Positions 59,491 to 64,000 of a stretch of DNA of 64,000 bases are shown here, one piece after another. The position numbers were made by a program, and so were the translations under genes. Each line of letters starts with the position of its first letter. Within the stretch, counting starts at the first letter, position 1. The stretch comes from Prochlorococcus marinus str. MIT 9312 (lineage in GTDB: Bacteria > Cyanobacteriota > Cyanobacteriia > PCC-6307 > Cyanobiaceae). The notes under the pieces were generated by a model that was not told the DNA's origin, did no database searches, and was given only the letters and a program-made list of their open reading frames with translations. Where the stretch lies: positions 124,001 through 188,000 of the forward strand of contig NC_007577.1 of NCBI RefSeq assembly GCF_000012645.1, read 5' to 3'.

Positions 59491-61800
59491 TTAACTTTGT
59501 CCAACTCTGGCAATATCTAAAACATCTGCCATTGATTTAATTTGTTCAATTGTTTTGTGAAGTTGATTAAAACTTTCAAGACCTACACAAAGATTTATAA
59601 TAGCTGGTTTACCATAAGCAGTTTTAACATTGGCATCGCTAACGTTTATACCTTTATCAGATAACCGCATAAGAATATCTTTAAGAACTCCAACTCTATC
59701 AATTACTTCTATTCGTAGCTGAATTGGAAACTTATTATCGCCAGTTTTATTATCTTGATTCCAACCAACAGGTAATCTTCTCTCTATTGGAATTGGTATT
59801 ACATTTTCACAATCTTCCCTATGTATGGTTATCCCATGGTTGCCGAGCGATACTGTGCCGACTATATCTTCGCCTGGGAGTGGGGAACAGCATTTACCTA
59901 TTCTGTAATCAAGACCTTCTATCCCGGAAATTGGTGATCTAGCTGCCGTATTAGATTTATTAGTGGATAAATTACTATTACTTTTAAGAGATTTTGCTAT
60001 TTCAGAGTCAGAATCATTTTTTACATCTTCTGTCTGTAATTTTATTTCTTCTCTTAGTCTGTTTAATACTTGATGCAAAGTTAAACCACCAAAACCAAGA
60101 GATGCAAGAAGGTCTTCAGAAGTTTTTAAATTGCATCGATTTGCAACTTTTTTCATGGCTTCACTAGAAATTAATGCTTCAAAACCGTTTCGACCTACTT
60201 CTTTTTCAAGTAAATCTCTACCTCTTTTAATCGTTTCATCACGATGGCTTTTCTTATACCATTGGCGGATTCTATTTTTAGCAGTTGGCGTAACTACAAA
60301 GTTCAGCCAATCCAAGCTTGGAGTAGCATTATTACTTGTCAAAATTTCTATGAAGTCACCATTTTGAAGTGCTGTAGATAATGGAGAAAGCTTTTCATTA
60401 ATTCTTATTCCATTACAGTGATTTCCAACTTCAGAATGAATTCTGTAGGCGAAATCTATCGCGGTAGATCCTTTCCTTAAACCAACAACATCTCCTTTTG
60501 GAGTGATCACAAATACTTCTTCATCAAATAAATCTTCTTTAATTGAAGCTAAATAATCATTATGATCCCCTTCATTACCTTCTTGTTGCCATTCTACTAA
60601 TTGTCTTAGCCAATTAAATCTCTCGGCATTACTTTTAGCAGGAGAACCACCCTCTTTGTATTGCCAATGAGCGGCAATACCATATTCAGCAATTTGATGC
60701 ATGGAAGTAGTTCTAATTTGAACTTCAATAGGTCGATGTCTTCCAATCACAGAAGTGTGTAAGGACTGGTATCCATTGGGTTTTGGTAATCCTATATAGT
60801 CTTTAAATCTACCTGGAATTGGTTTGAAAGTATCATGAACCACTGCTAAAGCTCTATAACAACTATCAGAATTGTCCACGATAATTCTTAGGGCAGCAAC
60901 ATCATAAATCTCGTGAAAATGCTTTTGTTGTCTTTCCATTTTGCTCCAGATGCCATAAAGATGTTTTGGCCTGCCTGTTATTTCAAAATTTTTCAAACCT
61001 GCTGAAACCAAGTTTTCCTTCATAAGATTCAAAGTTACTTTTAATCTTTTTTCTCTATCACTTCTTTTAACAGCGATTTGATCTTTAAGATCTTTATATT
61101 CTTTAGGCTCTAGGAATTTAAAAGCTAAATCTTCTAATTCCCATTTAAATCTGTTTATTCCTAGTCGATTAGCTAATGGTGCATAAATCTCTCTTGTTTC
61201 TCTTGCTATTCTTAGTTTTTTCTCATCATTTAGCCATTCAATTGTTCTCATGTTATGAAGTCGATCTGCAAGTTTTACTAAAACAACTCTGATATCGCTG
61301 GCCATAGCCAAAAACATTTTCCTAAGATTTTCAGCTTGTGCTTCAGTCCTGTTGTTAAAGTGAATGCCTCCTAATTTTGTTACACCTTCTACAAGTATTT
61401 TTACTTCTAATCCAAAATTTGTTTCTATTTCGGATAAATCAATGCCAGTATCTTCAACAACATCATGTAAAAGGCCTGCAGCAATAACAGATGTACTAGC
61501 ACCTATTTCTTTGAGGAGATTTGCAACAGCAACCGGGTGGATAATGTATGGCTCGCCACTCGCGCGGAATTGTCCATCATGAGCTTTATAAGCAAGTTTA
61601 AAAGCCTTTACTAAAAGGTTTTGATTCTCATCATTTTCTTTATTTGATTTTTCAAAATTATGAATATCTTTAAGAAGCCAATCGGGAATTTTTATTTGAT
61701 AATTCAAAGATTCACTTTCATATTTTTTATTTTCAGGCAAAATGGTTTTGGAAACTTCAATTTCGTTTTTTTCTTTTGAATTTGCAGCTGCCTCAGACAT
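59491..61800 (-). CDS. spoT: Bifunctional (p)ppGpp synthetase/hydrolase
   Basis: This 769-residue RSH protein makes and degrades (p)ppGpp. An HD hydrolase domain has GLLHDVVEDTGID (H112, D113), the synthetase domain has RFKDYIGLPKPNGYQSLHTS, followed by a TGS domain (VFVITPKGDVVGLRKGSTAI), a conserved-cysteine region near KCCSPLPGEDI and a C-terminal ACT domain. Both active sites look intact. It is divergent from the ABC gene with 54 bases between. Confidence 0.96.
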   Translation of the reverse strand: MSEAAANSKEKNEIEVSKTILPENKKYESESLNYQIKIPDWLLKDIHNFEKSNKENDENQNLLVKAFKLAYKAHDGQFRASGEPYIIHPVAVANLLKEIGASTSVIAAGLLHDVVEDTGIDLSEIETNFGLEVKILVEGVTKLGGIHFNNRTEAQAENLRKMFLAMASDIRVVLVKLADRLHNMRTIEWLNDEKKLRIARETREIYAPLANRLGINRFKWELEDLAFKFLEPKEYKDLKDQIAVKRSDREKRLKVTLNLMKENLVSAGLKNFEITGRPKHLYGIWSKMERQQKHFHEIYDVAALRIIVDNSDSCYRALAVVHDTFKPIPGRFKDYIGLPKPNGYQSLHTSVIGRHRPIEVQIRTTSMHQIAEYGIAAHWQYKEGGSPAKSNAERFNWLRQLVEWQQEGNEGDHNDYLASIKEDLFDEEVFVITPKGDVVGLRKGSTAIDFAYRIHSEVGNHCNGIRINEKLSPLSTALQNGDFIEILTSNNATPSLDWLNFVVTPTAKNRIRQWYKKSHRDETIKRGRDLLEKEVGRNGFEALISSEAMKKVANRCNLKTSEDLLASLGFGGLTLHQVLNRLREEIKLQTEDVKNDSDSEIAKSLKSNSNLSTNKSNTAARSPISGIEGLDYRIGKCCSPLPGEDIVGTVSLGNHGITIHREDCENVIPIPIERRLPVGWNQDNKTGDNKFPIQLRIEVIDRVGVLKDILMRLSDKGINVSDANVKTAYGKPAIINLCVGLESFNQLHKTIEQIKSMADVLDIARVGQS

Positions 61801-61854
61801 TTTATATTGCTTTAGATGTATTTTATTTAGGTCTAGAAAAATTTGCTATAAATC

Positions 61855-63453
61855 ATGGAAATAAATAAAGAAAAAATTATTTTAGTTAAAAATCTTACTG
61901 TTAAATATGGTTTAAAAAAGCAACCTATTATCAAAAATTTTAATTTGGAAATAGATAGTGGAGATCATTTGGCCATAATAGGACCTTCTGGATGTGGAAA
62001 GACCACTTTTGCAAAAACTTTAGTAAATATATTGCCTGAAAAGGCCACTTCTAAAGGGTATTTATCTATTTCTAGTGTAGATCCTAGGAAAATAAATAAT
62101 AAAGATGCACAATTATTTAGAAGAAAGAATTTTGGATTTATTTATCAAGACTCTATAAAAAAACTTAATCCGTTAATGAGTGTTGGGGATCATTTATATG
62201 AATTATTTAAAACGCATGATCAAACTAAATCATCTGTACTTATTAAAAAATTAGTAAAAGAAGTTTTTCAAAAAGTAGGAATTGAAGAAAGTAGACTTGA
62301 TTCTTTCCCACATCAATTTAGCGGTGGAATGAGACAGAGAGTTTCTATAGCAATGGCACTTGCTTTGAAACCTAAATTATTAATAGCTGATGAACCTACA
62401 ACAAGCTTAGATACCAAAACAAGTTTTGAAATTATGCAAGAAATAATTCATCTATGTAATGAATTTGATACTACTTTAATTTTAATTAGTCACGATATAA
62501 ATCTTGCAGCAAAGTGGTGTAAAAAAGTTGCAATAATTGAAAAGGGATCGATTGTTGAAAAAGGGAATATATTAGATATTTTTCAATCACCAAAATCAGA
62601 TATCGGGAAAAAGTTAGTAAATGCTTCAAAAATAGTATTAGAACCAAATACGAAAAATAATGCTCGAGATGAGGTCGTTCTAGAGGTGAATAACCTAAGA
62701 CATTGGTATAAATTAAATTCTTCAATTTTCATTAATAAATGGAATAAGGCTTTAAATGAAGTTAGTTTCAAGTTATATGAGAATGAGACTCTTGGAATAG
62801 TTGGTTCTTCAGGGAGCGGTAAAAGTACATTATGTAGGGCTTTAATTGGACTTCTTAAAGTAAGAGGTGGTGAAATCAAAATTTATGATAAAAATCATGC
62901 ATCGAAAAAAAATAAATCTTTTAAAAAGAACAATAATATGCAAATCATTTTTCAAGATCCTTTTTCAAGTTTGAATCCGAAAATGAAAATTAAAAATATT
63001 TTGGAAGATATATTTTTTATGCAAAAAATTTCAGATAAAAGAAAAATCGAAAAAGAAATAAAATTAATGTTAAGAAATTTAGATCTTCCCTTAAACAATG
63101 ATTTTTTTAATTCTTATCCTAGCCAATTATCTGGTGGTCAATTGCAAAGAATTTCATTAGCCAGAGCGCTATTGTTGAAACCAAAAATTTTGATTTGTGA
63201 TGAGAGCGTAAATATGTTGGATGCTTCAGTGAAAATAGAGATTCTTGAATTACTTAGATTCTTGCAAGAAAAAATGAATTTAACGATTATCTTTATTACT
63301 CATGATTTAGGCATTGCTAAAAGATTTTGTGATAGGTTGTTAGTCATGAATCACGGCAAGATAGTTGATGAAGGACAAAGTTCTACAATATTCACTGAAA
63401 CTCAAAACATGTATACAAAATCGCTTCTAAATTCCTCTTTAAATCTTATTTAA
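61855..63453 (+). CDS. Peptide-type ABC transporter with two fused ATPase domains
   Basis: This 532-residue protein fuses two ABC ATPase domains like DppD and DppF. The N half has Walker A GPSGCGKTT (43-51), signature FSGGMRQRVS and Walker B LLIADEPTTSLD; the C half has GSSGSGKST, LSGGQLQRIS and a Walker B ILICDESVNMLD in which the usual P after DE is S. Partner permeases and a binding protein are not in the window. The substrate is likely an oligopeptide or a similar small molecule; which one is unknown. Its end overlaps the rluD-type gene by eight bases. Confidence 0.93.
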   Translation: MEINKEKIILVKNLTVKYGLKKQPIIKNFNLEIDSGDHLAIIGPSGCGKTTFAKTLVNILPEKATSKGYLSISSVDPRKINNKDAQLFRRKNFGFIYQDSIKKLNPLMSVGDHLYELFKTHDQTKSSVLIKKLVKEVFQKVGIEESRLDSFPHQFSGGMRQRVSIAMALALKPKLLIADEPTTSLDTKTSFEIMQEIIHLCNEFDTTLILISHDINLAAKWCKKVAIIEKGSIVEKGNILDIFQSPKSDIGKKLVNASKIVLEPNTKNNARDEVVLEVNNLRHWYKLNSSIFINKWNKALNEVSFKLYENETLGIVGSSGSGKSTLCRALIGLLKVRGGEIKIYDKNHASKKNKSFKKNNNMQIIFQDPFSSLNPKMKIKNILEDIFFMQKISDKRKIEKEIKLMLRNLDLPLNNDFFNSYPSQLSGGQLQRISLARALLLKPKILICDESVNMLDASVKIEILELLRFLQEKMNLTIIFITHDLGIAKRFCDRLLVMNHGKIVDEGQSSTIFTETQNMYTKSLLNSSLNLI

Positions 63454-64000
63454 CTTTAAGAACTCTTAGTAATTTTTGAAAATCTAATGGTAATTCTGAT
63501 TCAAATATCATTTCTTTACCATTTATTGGATGTATAAGTCCAAGCTTTATAGCGTGTAAAGCTTGGCCATCTAATTGACATGGTAGTTTTTTACATCTTC
63601 CATATAACGGATCACCTACAATTGGATGATTAATGTGAGCGCAATGAACTCTTATTTGATGCGTTCGCCCCGTATCTAGTTTGAAACTCATTAATGAGTA
63701 ATTGCCAAATCTTTCTTCTAATTTCCAATAGGTACAGGCATACCTTCCTGTAGTTTCTTCAACTACTTTATATTTCAATCTATTTAATTTATCTCTGCCA
63801 ATGTGTCCCACTATTTGGCCTTCTTCAGAATTAGGTGCTCCATGAATGACTGCAATATATTCGCGTGATGCTATTTTTTCTTTAATTTGTTTCTGGAGAT
63901 TTACTAATGCCTCTTGGCTTTTTGCAACCACCATACATCCGGAGGTATCTTTATCTAATCTGTGAACAATCCCAGGTCTTAGTTTCCCATTAATTCCAGG
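63446..64000 (-). CDS. rluD: RluD-family pseudouridine synthase, C-terminal part (5' end outside window)
   Basis: The visible part contains the catalytic block RPGIVHRLDKDTSGCMVVAK, with the active aspartate, near the window edge, then REYIAVIHGAP, RTHQIRVHCAHINHPIVGDP and LHAIKLGLIHPI. It is a large-subunit rRNA U-to-pseudouridine synthase of the RluA/RluD group. The frame is open to 64000, so the start lies beyond the window. The specific target uridines are not certain. Confidence 0.94.
   Translation of the reverse strand, partial: PGINGKLRPGIVHRLDKDTSGCMVVAKSQEALVNLQKQIKEKIASREYIAVIHGAPNSEEGQIVGHIGRDKLNRLKYKVVEETTGRYACTYWKLEERFGNYSLMSFKLDTGRTHQIRVHCAHINHPIVGDPLYGRCKKLPCQLDGQALHAIKLGLIHPINGKEMIFESELPLDFQKLLRVLKVK

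Overview
The window is a densely packed, strongly AT-rich piece of a marine picocyanobacterial chromosome. It is almost certainly Prochlorococcus of a high-light-adapted type. The evidence is the gene content (RpaA and RpaB, NDH-1 subunits A, D, E, F, G, H, I and M, Ycf3, Ycf34, phytoene synthase and desaturase, ChlM, phylloquinone genes), protein sequences of marine picocyanobacterial character, and the low GC visible throughout. This identification comes from recognising protein families; no database search was run.

Layout. 1-1870: tail of an ABC ATPase gene, tRNA-Asn(GTT) with a terminator, then a gene-poor stretch holding one small hypothetical gene. 1872-9399: rpaA, then on the minus strand a Cu-type P-ATPase, tmk and holB; ycf3; radA; rpaB. 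9400-13422: a lipid block, plsX-fabH-fabD-plsC, abutting rpaB. 13427-18399: tsaB, ycf34, a CCA-adding enzyme, an RRM RNA-binding protein, crtB and pds. 18490-28406: ndhM, a DUF3172 gene, rbcR, an NnrU/Z-ISO-like membrane protein, ndhF, ndhD, scpA, a sugar nucleotidyltransferase, metF and a PedR-like regulator. 28369-34024: a minus-strand run gltA, ndhA-I-G-E, nadK, CYTH protein, closed by a hairpin. 34149-44201: an anchored DUF3352-like protein, rhodanese, trpB, SUI1, cysC, purE, chlM, a REC-LuxR regulator, a cysteine desulfurase, rsmH, ndhH and a DHNA-CoA thioesterase. 44212-48804: menE-menC-menA facing menF. 48797-53683: gshB, grxC, then the plus-strand run prfB, DUF3285, ybeY, dgkA, trpG and an MBL-like protein. 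53680-64000: a HisC-like aminotransferase, argS, nadC, mnmE, DUF2062, a (p)ppGpp synthetase/hydrolase, a double-ATPase peptide-type ABC protein, and an rluD-type gene cut by the window edge.

How the genes work together. Most of the window is core photoautotroph housekeeping: NDH-1 cyclic electron flow, carotenoid, chlorophyll and phylloquinone synthesis, lipid synthesis, sulfur assimilation, and light/redox regulators (RpaA, RpaB, PedR-like, RbcR). Genes often abut or overlap by a few bases, including convergent overlaps.

No insertion sequence, CRISPR array, phage or defence system was seen, and I do not claim a new multi-gene system. The points most worth checking are: prfB, whose true start lies upstream of an in-frame TGA at a classical +1 frameshift site; scpA, which has a strong ribosome binding site and ATG opening a seven-codon frame that ends at TTT TAA and is offset by exactly +1 from the main frame; a repeat-bearing N-terminal extension on PlsX; a clean T-N11-A LysR box beside rbcR; clustered repeats upstream of rpaA; and two terminator-like hairpins on the antisense strand at the 5' end of gltA.
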